Shown in pieces: positions 1 to 10,402 of a stretch of DNA of 64,000 bases. A program made the translations under genes and the position numbers. The first letter of the stretch is position 1; the number at the start of each line of letters is the position of its first letter. The notes beneath the pieces are model-generated. The model was not told where the DNA came from. It worked only from the letters and a program-made list of their open reading frames with translations, and did no database searches. Origin of the DNA: Bacteroidia bacterium (GTDB taxonomy: Bacteria; Bacteroidota; Bacteroidia; Cytophagales; Flammeovirgaceae); contig JAUIAB010000013.1 of NCBI GenBank assembly GCA_030425505.1, forward strand, positions 1-64,000. The letters run 5' to 3'.

Positions 1-3000
1 TAAACTTCCAAATATTCTGCTTCTGGCAATCCTACTGGTGGATTTACATCAGCATATACTTCAGTAAAGATGAGTTCGCCTTCCGACGGCTTCTCTCCTA
101 TTCCGAAGGTGAATGTATTGTTCTCTCCTATGGCATTGCCTGCACAATCTGTAACGTTTTCTACGGTTAATGCATACAACTCTGTTCTGAGTAAGTCTGA
201 TGATAGGGTAAGAAGTACGGTTTTGTTGTCTTCGATTGCAAATCCAATAACTTCTACATTGTTGGTAAATACATAGTTTTCTGTTTGAGAAATACTTCCT
301 TCATCCATCTTTTCGCTGAATGTAACTTGTAGCTGATTTTCAGCTACTATTTCTACTGTGGATAAGGATGGTGATTCTTCATCTGGGTTATCAGCAAATA
401 CAGAATTTTGCTCTCCTGGTGTTCCTCCTCGCTCATCTATCGATGCTCGCCAATTATCTTCTTCCCCACACAAGTTATTCGGATCTATCATCTCTAAAGA
501 CCAACCGCCATTGTCTTTTTCTGAGTCTCGATACCATGCAGAAGTATAACTAACTCTATGCAGTAGCTCTCCCGATTGGTTTATTATAGAAATTGTTTCT
601 GATCCATCGTTTAATGTTGGAAAGCTAGGAACTCCAGCTATATTAATACCTTCAAATGAATCTAAATTTCCAGTAGCTACAAGTAGCATGTATGTATTTC
701 CAGAAATAAACCCAGGTCTTAGCTCTGTTTGGCTTGTAGCATCAGCCAGAATTAGTCCTTCTAAAGAAATTAATTTATCAGTAGTATTGAATATTTCTAC
801 ATACTCTACCTCTGGTAGACCTAATGGAGGGTTAATGTCTGCCATTATTTCTGTTATCACTAGTTCTCCAGGCTGAGCAATAGATCCAGTTCCAAATGAA
901 GTTTCATTTTCTTCTATAGTATTTCCAGGGCAGTCTGTTACATTATTTACCTGAATCGAGTATAACGTACCGCTGATTAGGTTTTGGTTTAATGTTATAA
1001 TTACATTTTTCTCATCTTCTATTTGTACCTCTGTAACACTCAAACCATCCGAAATTTGATAGTTATCCCTGTTATTAAGGGATTCCAGATCCATTTTTTC
1101 AGAAAATACTAATCGCAACTGATCTTCTCCCACAATTTCTACTTCTGTCAGTGTAGGTTTTTCTTCGTCTGCATTCACTCCATTGATTGAGTTTACTACT
1201 CCTGGCGTTCCACCTGCTTCATTTTCCGAAGCACTCCAATTGTTTTCTTCGGCACAGAAGTTATTAGGGTCTATGATTTCTAAAGACCAGCCTCCATTAT
1301 CTTTCTCAGAGTCGTTGTACCATGAAGTGGCATAATCTACCTCGTGAATAATTGTTTCATCCAAGCCTATTAGACTGATTTTTTCTCCACTATCATTAAG
1401 TGTTGGGAAGTTGGGTACTCCAATTACATTATCAATATCAAAGAGATCTACTTTTGTAGTTCCTGTTAAAACCAAATACGCATTTGGTTTTAAATATCCT
1501 CCCTCTAGCCCACCTGTTCTAGAACCATCCGTAATTCCTACATCTTTTAAGGATATTAGTTTATTTGTCCTGTTGTATATCTCTACGTATTCTGCTTCTG
1601 GCAACGAAACTGTTGGGTTGAAGTCTGCATATATTTCTGAAATGATAAGCTCATTAGCTACTGGCATTTCTCCTATTCCAAACTCAAAAGAAGCATTTTC
1701 ATCTATATTATTTCCAAAACAATCAGTCAAATCGCTAAACGAAATTTGATAAAGCTGAGAAGCATTTAATGGGGCTGTGAACTTTAGCTGAATAGTATAA
1801 TTGTTTTCAATAGTTATTTCATCAATTTGAAGATTGTTGGAGAGATCATAGTTATTAGCTTGCCCCAATGTTTCTTGCGTGATTTTTTCATCAAATTGGA
1901 TTTTTAAATTCTGATTATCAATTAATTGTATGTAAGATACCTTTGGTGATTGGTTGTCCTCTATTTGACCATTTACAGAGTTTTCAAGCCCTGGAGTTCC
2001 ATTGTCTTCACTTTCAGAAGCTTTCCAGTTTTGATCTTCCGCACAGAAATTATTTGGGTCAATAATTTCTAAAGACCAGCCTCCTTCTTCTTTTTCAGCA
2101 TCTCTATACCATTCTGGGCTATAATCTATTGAGTTAATAACTATTTCTTCTTCTTCATCTTCTCTGATTAAGGATATTTGCTCTCCTGTATTATTAAGCG
2201 AAGGGAAGCTAGTTACTCCAAACACATTTACATCTTCAAAAAGATCTATTTTTGACGTTGAAGTAAGCACTGCATACTCCCCTCCTCGCAAAGATCCACT
2301 TTGTACTGTACCAAAACCTGTCCCATCTGCCACTTTTAAGCCTTCTAGTGATAAAAACTTATTTGTTCTATTATAAACTTCAATGTATTCTGCATCAGGC
2401 AGATTCGATTCATCTGCAGGATCAAAATATATCTCTGTGATGAGTAAATCGTTTACTTCAGGAAATTCTCCCACTCCAAATGGATAGGCATTATTGCTCA
2501 CTGCATTATTAGAGCAATCCCTTAAGTTTCTTGCTGTAATGGTATAGCTTGTTCCCCTCTGGATAGCGGCATTTAGAGTCAATGTAAATGATTTATTTGA
2601 AATTACTTCTATACTTTGAACTCGTATTCCTCCACTTATGCTATAATTTGCTACAGCCTCCAAATCTCCAGTTACTTTTTCTGAAAAGGCTATAGATAGT
2701 TCTGTAAGAGAGTTGATATCCACAGATGCTATTTCTGGGTTTGTGTTATCTGCAGCATTGTTAAATACGGAATTACGAACACCTGGAGTGCCACCATTCT
2801 CATTTTCAGAAGCTCTCCAATTGTCTTCTTCACCACAAAGGTTGTTAGGATTCACTATCTCTAATGTCCAACCTCCATCATTTTTATCTGCGTTTTGATA
2901 CCAATCATCCAAGTAAGTAAGGGAATGAATTACTTCCTCATCAGGAGCTACCAATGCTATTTCCTTACCAGTATTAGGAAGTGTCCTCCAAGGGGTTATG

Positions 3001-6000
3001 CCTAGTACATTGTTAACCTCAAAGAGGTTAGCATTATCATTAGGGCATAGTACCACATACGAACCTGCATTAAGTTCGTAATCAGGTAATGTTGTTTGGC
3101 TGGCTCCTACTCGTATGTACATCCCTCGTATATTGTAGTTTTTATTAGAGTTATTGTATAGTTCGATGTACTCTGTATTAGGTAAATTCACTGCAGGATC
3201 AGGATCGATCATTAGCTCTGTTATGACTATTTCTCCTTCTCTTGGTGGTAGTGGTTGGCTGAAGTTTTCTTCTTCTTCCTCTATTGCATTTCCATCCAAA
3301 TCGAGTACATTTCTAACAAAAACTGTGTATTCTATACCAAAACCAAAATCATCTTCCGCCTCAAGGGTAAGAACTCTATCTGTGTTGTCTAAGGTTGCAT
3401 CTGCTAATGCTGTATCATTTCCTTCGTCATCTCTAATTTCATAGTTCAGCAAGTTCTCAGCAGACTCTTCCTGTACTTCTTCGTTGAATGTGATCGCTAT
3501 TTCATTGTTGTCAGTTAGTTCTACTCTAGAGATTCTTGCAGGTTGTCTGTCTATTAAAAAACTCTGAGTGGAAGCAGGTATTATTTTCAAATCTACCTTT
3601 GTAAGCGGTCCCACTCTAAGTTGGTGGTTTACATTTGATTCAATATTATCTTGGAATATCAGATAAACTATATTTGGATTTTCCTGATCTAAACGAGCTG
3701 CATTTAGTTGATTACCTCCATCATCCAACTGATATCTATCATTATCCTCTGCAATTTCTTCGATAAGGTTTTCTTCAAAATGAACGGCCAATGATGCATC
3801 TCCAACCACCACTATTCTTTCCACTTGAGGATCATATTCTACTGTAACCTCCTGATTTTCTAAGGAAACGCCTCCAGCAAGTGGACTTATCTCATCAATC
3901 ATAAGTGTAAGCTGCTGGTTTATTGCAAATGCATTGGCAAAGGTCAATGTGATTTTAGCCGGTTGGTTATTGTTATTTTCAAAATTACCTTGCTCAAAGG
4001 CTATTTCGGTGGGGTGTATATTATTATTTAGTGTGTAATTGTTTAATTGGCGAGAAGGATCCGCTTCATCTAGTGCAATTAATTCTGAGAATAGTAGCTC
4101 GATTTGAGTATTGGATATCACATTTGCAGTACTCAACTTAGGCTTATTTTTTTCAAATTGAAAGGTAACAGCAGGGACTATAGCATTTCCCCTCAAATCT
4201 TCTACATTGGCTACAGAAACTAATATATTATCTCCTATTTGTTGATCAGAAAAAGAGGTTGCAAAAGTTAGCGTGACCACTCTAGGATAGGAATTAAGTA
4301 GTTGAGCTGTTATAGGTGTTACTATTTCAGCATTCGGATTGTCAGCATCTCTAAAGGCATAATTGGCAGGAATTTGAGATGAACCTGCATCAAGCTCCTC
4401 AGAAAAAGTTATTTGTATAGCATCTGGGGCTGTTATTTTACTTTCTATGATAGATGGTGCTCTAGTATCATAGATAAATTCTCTTGTTGTTGTACCTGCC
4501 TGATTTTGAGATAGATCTATTATATCAGAAATGCTTATTTCATATAGTCGTTCTTGCTCAAAGTCCTGATCAAAGGTAAGATATACGATATGGATTTGAT
4601 TAGGATCTCTTACAGCTGTAGAAGGATTACCTATGCCATCTACTTCGTAGTTTGTAGTTGTTTGCGCACTTGTTTGTTCTACATCTTCTCTAAATGTTAC
4701 CTTCAATACATTAGAATTAATGGCTACAACTCCTCCATTAGCATCGCTTTCTACTGTTGGATTAGTATTATCAAATTCAAAAGGTATGTTATCGGCATTT
4801 TCTACCAGATTTCCATTACTCCCTCTTACTCCAAGTATTGTGAGGAATAATCTATTTCCTTCTGGAAGTTGGTCATCGAAGAAAAGTTGTAAGATAGTTG
4901 GATTATCATCAGCAATTAATGCTTGTGTAACTGGATTCTCTAAATCATTCCCTCCTTCATCTTCCACTGAATAATTTGCAGGGTTTCCAGGCTCAATTGT
5001 ATCTGGATCAATAGGCTTATCAAACTCTACATTTATCCCAAAAGGAGAAGTGGCATAAGCTTGGATCACTCTTGCGGCAAAGTTGTTATTATTTATTTCA
5101 AATTCTTCCGATTGAAGCTGATTTGTTGCATTCCCAGCTATATCTTCCACTCTGTTAACTGTCAGGATGTAATTTTCACTTTCAAGAATTTCAGAAAAAT
5201 TTAATATAATCTGATCATTGCCTGCACCTGTTCTGGTTGCTAGTGCTGGTGAACCTACCCCATTGTTCAAGGTATAGTTACGAGGGTTCGATGAGGTTAC
5301 TGGGTCTAGTTCTTCTGAAAAGTTAATGGTTAGTTGCTTGTTATTATTAACTACAATTGGATTGTTAATAATCGGGGCCGTATTATCCCAAACAAAGTTT
5401 ATTTCTGCTGGAGAGTTTATTGGTATCGCATTTTGTTGCACAGAAATATCTGCAATATTTATGACTCTCAATGTATTTTCTATTCCTTCTTGAAATGGAT
5501 TAGCGAAGGTTAGAACTACCTGATTGTATGTAGTTTGATCTCTCTGAGCTACTTGCGGATGTATGTTTGCATTGTCAGGATCTAGAATATAGTTGTTTTC
5601 TTCATTTGCTGATCCTAAAGAAATAGGTTCATTAAAACTTAATCGCACTTCTGTATCATTCAACACTTCTATTTGATCTAGCTCTGGCGGTAGACGATCT
5701 TCTATTTCATCGTATATAGCTATATTGTCAAAAGAAAATTTATCTCCTCTGGCATTGGACGTAAATCTACATTGTGCTCCAAAGTGAGAAAAAGTAGTAT
5801 GTGTATCATCTATTCCTTCTCCTAAAAATAAGCCATTCACAAAAACACTCCAATTTCCATTAGTTCTTCTATTAGCTCTCACATTGTATGTATATGGTTC
5901 TCCTCCAACAAAATTTATATTTTCACCTCCATTTAAGTCAATCTGAGTTGTAGAGCTTCCTGACTGTCTTCTTAATTGAATTTCAGTAGGATCATCCGTA

Positions 6001-6422
6001 TCACCTATTTGCAGAAAGTATCCATTTAAATCCTCCACTAAATCAGAGCTATTAGAGGCAAGGTATACTCTAACCTGGTTGTCACCACTAAAGTCACCTT
6101 CAGGAAAGTTAATTTGTACTTCAAACTCCCATTCCACATTAATTTCAGCGAGGCTTATTTCTTGGTTTAACTGTGTTGAAAAATATACTCTCCTGCCGCC
6201 AGCACCTCCATCAAAATCGCTTTGTAACTGATTTGCATTGATGATAAAATCTCCATTAATCGCACCGTTATTCGTTCCTACTTCCCAAATTGGATTGTTT
6301 TGATCAGGATTTAGTAAAACTCTATCAAAGTTATCCTGGAATATATCCTGAGCCTTTAGAGTTGCTGTTTGAATAAGGAAAAAAGAGATAATCAGATTGA
6401 TTAGAATATAGTTTGTTCTCAT
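1..6422 (-). CDS. Giant secreted protein with LamG-like, Ig-like and lamin-tail-domain repeats (partial)
   Basis: The frame is open from the ATG at 6422 down to base 1, so at least 2,140 residues are present and the C-terminus lies outside the window. Residues 1-22 form a signal peptide ending near ATLKAQ. Residues ~25-235 look like a concanavalin/LamG-type domain. Residues ~240-1,050 hold about nine ~90-residue Ig-like repeats of the SbsA/Big_5 type, each with a strand like LTINFSEELD. From ~1,060 a ~264-residue unit of lamin-tail domain plus one Ig-like repeat recurs: four are complete and a fifth begins near base 90. Each lamin-tail domain opens with ITEIxxDxNP and closes with a WSLEIIDPNNxC-like motif. 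Such proteins are usually exported by T9SS and attached to the surface; the sorting domain would lie beyond the window. An adhesive or matrix role is inference. Confidence 0.85.
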   Translation of the reverse strand, partial: MRTNYILINLIISFFLIQTATLKAQDIFQDNFDRVLLNPDQNNPIWEVGTNNGAINGDFIINANQLQSDFDGGAGGRRVYFSTQLNQEISLAEINVEWEFEVQINFPEGDFSGDNQVRVYLASNSSDLVEDLNGYFLQIGDTDDPTEIQLRRQSGSSTTQIDLNGGENINFVGGEPYTYNVRANRRTNGNWSVFVNGLFLGEGIDDTHTTFSHFGAQCRFTSNARGDKFSFDNIAIYDEIEDRLPPELDQIEVLNDTEVRLSFNEPISLGSANEENNYILDPDNANIHPQVAQRDQTTYNQVVLTFANPFQEGIENTLRVINIADISVQQNAIPINSPAEINFVWDNTAPIINNPIVVNNNKQLTINFSEELDPVTSSNPRNYTLNNGVGSPALATRTGAGNDQIILNFSEILESENYILTVNRVEDIAGNATNQLQSEEFEINNNNFAARVIQAYATSPFGINVEFDKPIDPDTIEPGNPANYSVEDEGGNDLENPVTQALIADDNPTILQLFFDDQLPEGNRLFLTILGVRGSNGNLVENADNIPFEFDNTNPTVESDANGGVVAINSNVLKVTFREDVEQTSAQTTTNYEVDGIGNPSTAVRDPNQIHIVYLTFDQDFEQERLYEISISDIIDLSQNQAGTTTREFIYDTRAPSIIESKITAPDAIQITFSEELDAGSSQIPANYAFRDADNPNAEIVTPITAQLLNSYPRVVTLTFATSFSDQQIGDNILVSVANVEDLRGNAIVPAVTFQFEKNKPKLSTANVISNTQIELLFSELIALDEADPSRQLNNYTLNNNIHPTEIAFEQGNFENNNNQPAKITLTFANAFAINQQLTLMIDEISPLAGGVSLENQEVTVEYDPQVERIVVVGDASLAVHFEENLIEEIAEDNDRYQLDDGGNQLNAARLDQENPNIVYLIFQDNIESNVNHQLRVGPLTKVDLKIIPASTQSFLIDRQPARISRVELTDNNEIAITFNEEVQEESAENLLNYEIRDDEGNDTALADATLDNTDRVLTLEAEDDFGFGIEYTVFVRNVLDLDGNAIEEEEENFSQPLPPREGEIVITELMIDPDPAVNLPNTEYIELYNNSNKNYNIRGMYIRVGASQTTLPDYELNAGSYVVLCPNDNANLFEVNNVLGITPWRTLPNTGKEIALVAPDEEVIHSLTYLDDWYQNADKNDGGWTLEIVNPNNLCGEEDNWRASENENGGTPGVRNSVFNNAADNTNPEIASVDINSLTELSIAFSEKVTGDLEAVANYSISGGIRVQSIEVISNKSFTLTLNAAIQRGTSYTITARNLRDCSNNAVSNNAYPFGVGEFPEVNDLLITEIYFDPADESNLPDAEYIEVYNRTNKFLSLEGLKVADGTGFGTVQSGSLRGGEYAVLTSTSKIDLFEDVNVFGVTSFPSLNNTGEQISLIREDEEEEIVINSIDYSPEWYRDAEKEEGGWSLEIIDPNNFCAEDQNWKASESEDNGTPGLENSVNGQIEDNQSPKVSYIQLIDNQNLKIQFDEKITQETLGQANNYDLSNNLQIDEITIENNYTIQLKFTAPLNASQLYQISFSDLTDCFGNNIDENASFEFGIGEMPVANELIISEIYADFNPTVSLPEAEYVEIYNRTNKLISLKDVGITDGSRTGGLEGGYLKPNAYLVLTGTTKVDLFDIDNVIGVPNFPTLNDSGEKISLIGLDETIIHEVDYATSWYNDSEKDNGGWSLEIIDPNNFCAEENNWSASENEAGGTPGVVNSINGVNADEEKPTLTEVEIVGEDQLRLVFSEKMDLESLNNRDNYQISDGLSVTEVQIEDEKNVIITLNQNLISGTLYSIQVNNVTDCPGNTIEENETSFGTGSIAQPGELVITEIMADINPPLGLPEVEYVEIFNTTDKLISLEGLILADATSQTELRPGFISGNTYMLLVATGNLDSFEGINIAGVPSFPTLNDGSETISIINQSGELLHRVSYTSAWYRDSEKDNGGWSLEMIDPNNLCGEEDNWRASIDERGGTPGEQNSVFADNPDEESPSLSTVEIVAENQLQVTFSEKMDEGSISQTENYVFTNNVEVIGFAIEDNKTVLLTLSSDLLRTELYALTVENVTDCAGNAIGENNTFTFGIGEKPSEGELIFTEVYADVNPPVGLPEAEYLEV

Positions 6423-6526
6423 TGCGGTTAAAATGATGCCTCCATTAAGTTACGATTATAATCTTAATTTTTAAATTATAAATTACTTAAAGGTTAAGTT
6501 TGAAATAATCTTTTAACCAAAGGCAT

Positions 6527-6563
6527 AAAAAAAGGCTTCTTAATTTAAATTAAGAAGCCTTTT
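6527..6563 (-). terminator. Rho-independent terminator after the S74/T9SS stalk gene
   Basis: Bases 6530-6563 are a perfect 34-base palindrome (17-bp arms, core GGCTTCTTAATTTAAATTAA). On the minus strand the hairpin is followed by seven T (6533-6527). It lies just past the stop at 6586, so it should end transcription of the gene at 6586-9654 before the giant lamin-tail gene. Confidence 0.85.
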
Positions 6564-6585
6564 AAAAATAAGTGTTTTATTTTCT

Positions 6586-9500
6586 TTATCTAGTAAGTAT
6601 CATTCTTTTGGTATCTACTACATCTCCATCTACAATTAAGCTGTACAGATACATTCCTGCCTGCAGCTCTCCTGCTTTTAGCTCAACAGATTTTTGTTTG
6701 TCTGTTATTTCAAACTCATTAACCTGCTTCCCTTGCAAGTCGTATATATAAAGCATCGCCTTTTGCGAGCCCATTGGCAAACTAAAGTTTATTTCAGTAG
6801 ACTCTGTAAAAGGATTAGGCTTATTTTGAAATAGTTGTGCCTGTGATGTTTCTAAACCAATTTGATCATCTCTTACTTCTGATTTCAAATTAGCCATGCC
6901 AGCTTTTAAGTCTTCAATTTCCTTTTCCAGCATGGAAAGCCTCTCGTCACTTTCAGCTTTTACTTCTTTGAGTGCCTCTGTTAGAACTGGTATTAAGCCA
7001 ATATAATTTACACTCAAATAACCCTCTTTATTTTCATGTACTAATTCAGGAAATACATTTTGTATTTCTTGTGCTAAAAAGCCATATTGCTCAGTATTAC
7101 TAAACTTTTTCCCAGCAAACTTATCCGTATTAAACTTATAGTTAACTCCTCTAATATTTTTTAAAGCTTCAAATGCATTTGATACATTTCTAATATCTTT
7201 CTTATACCTAGCATCAGAAACATTTAGATATTCAACAGCTTGGACATTACCCGCTACATCTAAAGCTTGTTCAGGATCAGCAGTTCCAACTCCTACATTA
7301 CCATTTTTTAGAACAGTCAATGCATTTGAAAATTGATCAGGGTCACGCCGCTGTCCATTACCATTCCCAATAACAAACAAAGGATCCGTATCAATCCACT
7401 CTTCAGAATTAAATGCATTATTTCTAACATTATACCTTCCCATAACAACTGAACTATAACTTCTAGCTATTGTACTTTCCCCAAAGGTAACTGCATAGTT
7501 ACCAATAGCTTCTGAGCCACTTCCATAAGAAACAGAATAGTCTCCTTCTGCAGTAGTAGAAGAACCATATGCTGTAGAAGAAGTACCAGATGCTGTAGTT
7601 TGAGATCCAAAAGCAGCAGAATAAGTTCCTGTAGCTACAGAGCCATATCCTACACCAAAACTGAAGAACCCTACATTATCGCCGTTATCTAGTTCACCTC
7701 CAGCAAGAGGTTGGGTTACCCAATTACCATTACTATTTCCAGCTCTAAAAGCTGATCTATTGGAATACCATCGCATATAACCTGGATTAACTATTCCTCC
7801 TACCTGGTCATCCCCTACAAAGTATACATCTCCTCCTTCTACTTGAAGTTTAGCTTCAGGTGGATCTACCGTTCCAATTCCTATATTACCTGCTTCACTT
7901 AATAAAACATCATTACCATCCACTCTCCACCCAGCATTTCCTCCCCCTCCACCAACTAATGCACTCAAATCGACAGATCGGGGTACTCCAGCTTCAATAA
8001 TTTCTAAGTTATTTCCATTAAGTTGAAATGCTGAAATTGTTTCATTGTTTGGGTCTGCATCTGCATCTCCTTCCCCACCAGCCAAAGCACTCAAATCTAC
8101 AGTTTTTGCTACTCCTGCCTCCTTTATTACTAATTCATTTGCTGCATTCAACTCTATGCTTGTAATTACTTCATTATCCGTCCTTGCATCATCATCTACA
8201 AACGCACTTAAATCAACTGATTGAGTAACACCAGCTTCAGTAATTTCTAAATTTTTTCCACTGATTCGAAGATCAGTAATTGTTTCATTATTTGGATCTG
8301 CATCTGCATCTGCTCCACCACCTTGTAAATTACTCAAATCTACACTAGTTACCGTTTGATTATCTCCATTGCCTTCAGTTATTAATAATTCATTTGCAGC
8401 ATTCAATTCAAGATTTGTAATTGCTAATGGACTTAAATCTATGTTATTTATTGTAGCATCTGCTCCTTCGGTTATTGTTAACTGATTGTTTGCAAGAGTC
8501 ATTTTTGAAATTGCTTCATTTTCTGGATCTGTATCCCCAGCAAAACGGTTTAAGCTAACCGACCTAGTTACACCGCCTTCAATTATCCTTAAGCTGTTTG
8601 CAGCATTGAGTGATATAGAACTAATTCTAGCAGTATTTCTCAATGCAGTTAAATCAACATTATTTCCATCACTAATACTTAAGGTGGCCCCTGCTAAATT
8701 TAGAGTTTGGTTTCCTCCTGCATCTCCCCCACTGGTAAGAGACGTCCATTCGCTACCATCGTAGCCTTCAAAATCATTGCCACTCCACCTAATTGTACCT
8801 GGGTTAGCTACGTCTGTTCCACCAATTCTTAAGCCACCATTCACATGTAGTGTTGCAGTAGGGCTAGTAGTATTAATACCAACTCTTCTATTGTCAAACT
8901 CACCATATATAAGTGTATAAGCTGAGTCACTTGCTATGTGAAGTCTGTGAGAACCAGTTTCTCTATAACCTGCACCATAACCTAAAAAAACATTTCTTTC
9001 TCCAGTTACATGATTATTACCAGCATAAGACCCCAGAAAAGTATTGTAACTCCCTTGTTCATGTCTCCAACCCGAATTTCTACCAATAAAGGTGTTTCTA
9101 GTACCATTTCTATTTTGGCTACCACTGTAATAACCTATAAAAGTGTTAGATGAAGCAAAGCTAGAACTTCCATTATTATTCCAACCAGCTCGCACCCCAA
9201 TAAACGTATTTTTACTACCTTGAGAGTTCTCTCTTCCTGCATCCCTTCCAAAAAAAGCATTGTCAGAACCAGAAGATATACTAAGACCAGAGTTATGACC
9301 TGTGAATGTGTTATAATTACCAGTAATAGGAATATTTTCTACTCCGCGACCTGAGCTTCTTCCAATAAAGGTATTTCCTAAAGCCGACACATTCCATATT
9401 CCAGCTGAAAATCCAAGAAATGTATTATTGGTAGCACCCAACGCTCTACTCCCAGCAAAGTTCCCAACGAATGTATTACTTGACCCTCCATTAGGTACAT

Positions 9501-9654
9501 TATTCACATCATAACCAGCATTTTCCCCAGCAACATAGTTTCCAGACTGTCCAAAAGAAACATTTGAAATAACAAAAAAGAAAAAAATACTTAATACTGC
9601 TGTAAGTTTTTTTGGTTTAAAATAAAATTGAGTTTTTAGTAGTTGATGCATCAT
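6586..9654 (-). CDS. Secreted beta-roll stalk protein with S74 intramolecular chaperone and T9SS type A sorting domain
   Basis: The protein has 1,022 residues. A signal peptide occupies residues ~1-35 (hydrophobic VLSIFFFFVISNVSFG). Residues ~58-235 are tandem NTFxGxxAG-type repeats. Residues ~300-590 hold about seven repeats of the type ELxITEAGVxxSVDLSAL separated by acidic ADADPNNETI linkers. Residues ~672-745 resemble the YadA-type head (AxGxxSxAxGxxTxA). An S74 chaperone/autoprotease domain begins at Ser813 in SDARYKKDI; in the family this Ser and the nearby Lys perform self-cleavage. A short coiled coil (~895-925) precedes a T9SS sorting domain from ~943 (QNKPNPF) to the end. This suggests a trimeric surface fibre (inference). 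A perfect terminator follows the gene. Confidence 0.85.
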   Translation of the reverse strand: MMHQLLKTQFYFKPKKLTAVLSIFFFFVISNVSFGQSGNYVAGENAGYDVNNVPNGGSSNTFVGNFAGSRALGATNNTFLGFSAGIWNVSALGNTFIGRSSGRGVENIPITGNYNTFTGHNSGLSISSGSDNAFFGRDAGRENSQGSKNTFIGVRAGWNNNGSSSFASSNTFIGYYSGSQNRNGTRNTFIGRNSGWRHEQGSYNTFLGSYAGNNHVTGERNVFLGYGAGYRETGSHRLHIASDSAYTLIYGEFDNRRVGINTTSPTATLHVNGGLRIGGTDVANPGTIRWSGNDFEGYDGSEWTSLTSGGDAGGNQTLNLAGATLSISDGNNVDLTALRNTARISSISLNAANSLRIIEGGVTRSVSLNRFAGDTDPENEAISKMTLANNQLTITEGADATINNIDLSPLAITNLELNAANELLITEGNGDNQTVTSVDLSNLQGGGADADADPNNETITDLRISGKNLEITEAGVTQSVDLSAFVDDDARTDNEVITSIELNAANELVIKEAGVAKTVDLSALAGGEGDADADPNNETISAFQLNGNNLEIIEAGVPRSVDLSALVGGGGGNAGWRVDGNDVLLSEAGNIGIGTVDPPEAKLQVEGGDVYFVGDDQVGGIVNPGYMRWYSNRSAFRAGNSNGNWVTQPLAGGELDNGDNVGFFSFGVGYGSVATGTYSAAFGSQTTASGTSSTAYGSSTTAEGDYSVSYGSGSEAIGNYAVTFGESTIARSYSSVVMGRYNVRNNAFNSEEWIDTDPLFVIGNGNGQRRDPDQFSNALTVLKNGNVGVGTADPEQALDVAGNVQAVEYLNVSDARYKKDIRNVSNAFEALKNIRGVNYKFNTDKFAGKKFSNTEQYGFLAQEIQNVFPELVHENKEGYLSVNYIGLIPVLTEALKEVKAESDERLSMLEKEIEDLKAGMANLKSEVRDDQIGLETSQAQLFQNKPNPFTESTEINFSLPMGSQKAMLYIYDLQGKQVNEFEITDKQKSVELKAGELQAGMYLYSLIVDGDVVDTKRMILTR

Positions 9655-9705
9655 AACTTAAACGATTATATAGGCCTACTCTTTAGTATTGCTTTTCGGC
9701 ATCCG

Positions 9706-9713
9706 CAAATTTA
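9706..9713 (-). promoter_or_regulatory. Bacteroidota-type -7 element (TAAATTTG) upstream of the stalk gene
   Basis: The minus strand reads TAAATTTG, an exact match to the TAnnTTTG -7 consensus of the phylum, about 51 bases before the start codon at 9654. No convincing -33 TTG was found at the expected distance, so the call is tentative. Confidence 0.4.
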
Positions 9714-9832
9714 AAAATATATTATTGTATTAGACTATAGTTGAATTTAATATTAGCTTACCTGATAATTTAAATAGCAATATACTTAAAAGTATTTTAA
9801 TATTTAAATTATCATTTTTTTTATTTGAGGTT

Positions 9833-10402
9833 ATGGTGAATAAAAAATTAATTATTAGAAAAGAACTTCTTTTACAAAGAAACAGTCTTTCTAACATATA
9901 CAAAAGCAATTACCAAATTAAAATATCAAAGGTTATTCTGGAAGTTTTAAAAGAAAAAAAATGCAAATCTCTTCATATCTATCTTGCAATTAATAATGAA
10001 GTATGTACTAATTCAATAATTAAAAGTTGTTTTTACAAGGGCATTGAAGTTTTTGTTCCTATAGTTATTTCTGAGACTGAGTTAATGCATGTGTGGCTTA
10101 AGAAAAAAGAGTTTGCAAACTCTTTATTTGAAAAAGGTGCATTTAATACTCTTCAACCGACTAATGCGACACCATATCAAGGTAGCTTTGACGTAATTAT
10201 TGTTCCTGGAGTAGCTTTTGATAAACAAGGGTATCGACTAGGCTATGGCAAGGGATATTATGATCGTTTTTTAAAAGACCATGCTAACTCGTTTAAAATC
10301 GGTTTAGCCTATCCGTTTCAGGTATTAGATCATATTCCCCATGAGTCGCATGATATTAAAGTGGACTTCATTTGTTACTTAGACAATTTCATCTCAGATT
10401 AG
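9833..10402 (+). CDS. 5-formyltetrahydrofolate cyclo-ligase
   Basis: This cytoplasmic folate enzyme converts 5-formyl-THF and ATP to 5,10-methenyl-THF (EC 6.3.3.2). The 189-residue length is normal for the family. It carries the basic N-terminal KLIIRKELLLQR region and the diagnostic VPGVAFD (124-130) and GYRLGYGKGYYDRF (133-146) motifs that form the substrate and phosphate site. The start is the only ATG in the region. Its 3' end overlaps the convergent membrane-protein gene by 14 bases. Confidence 0.93.
   Translation: MVNKKLIIRKELLLQRNSLSNIYKSNYQIKISKVILEVLKEKKCKSLHIYLAINNEVCTNSIIKSCFYKGIEVFVPIVISETELMHVWLKKKEFANSLFEKGAFNTLQPTNATPYQGSFDVIIVPGVAFDKQGYRLGYGKGYYDRFLKDHANSFKIGLAYPFQVLDHIPHESHDIKVDFICYLDNFISD

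Noticed and set aside
420-2110. Repeats at ~790-base spacing resembling a direct-repeat array
   Set aside because: They are coding repeats of the lamin-tail units (same frame, protein-level conservation), not CRISPR or transposon repeats.
6586-9654. S74 domain as a sign of a prophage
   Set aside because: S74 domains occur in phage tail fibres, but here it is joined to a signal peptide and a T9SS sorting domain and no phage genes are nearby.
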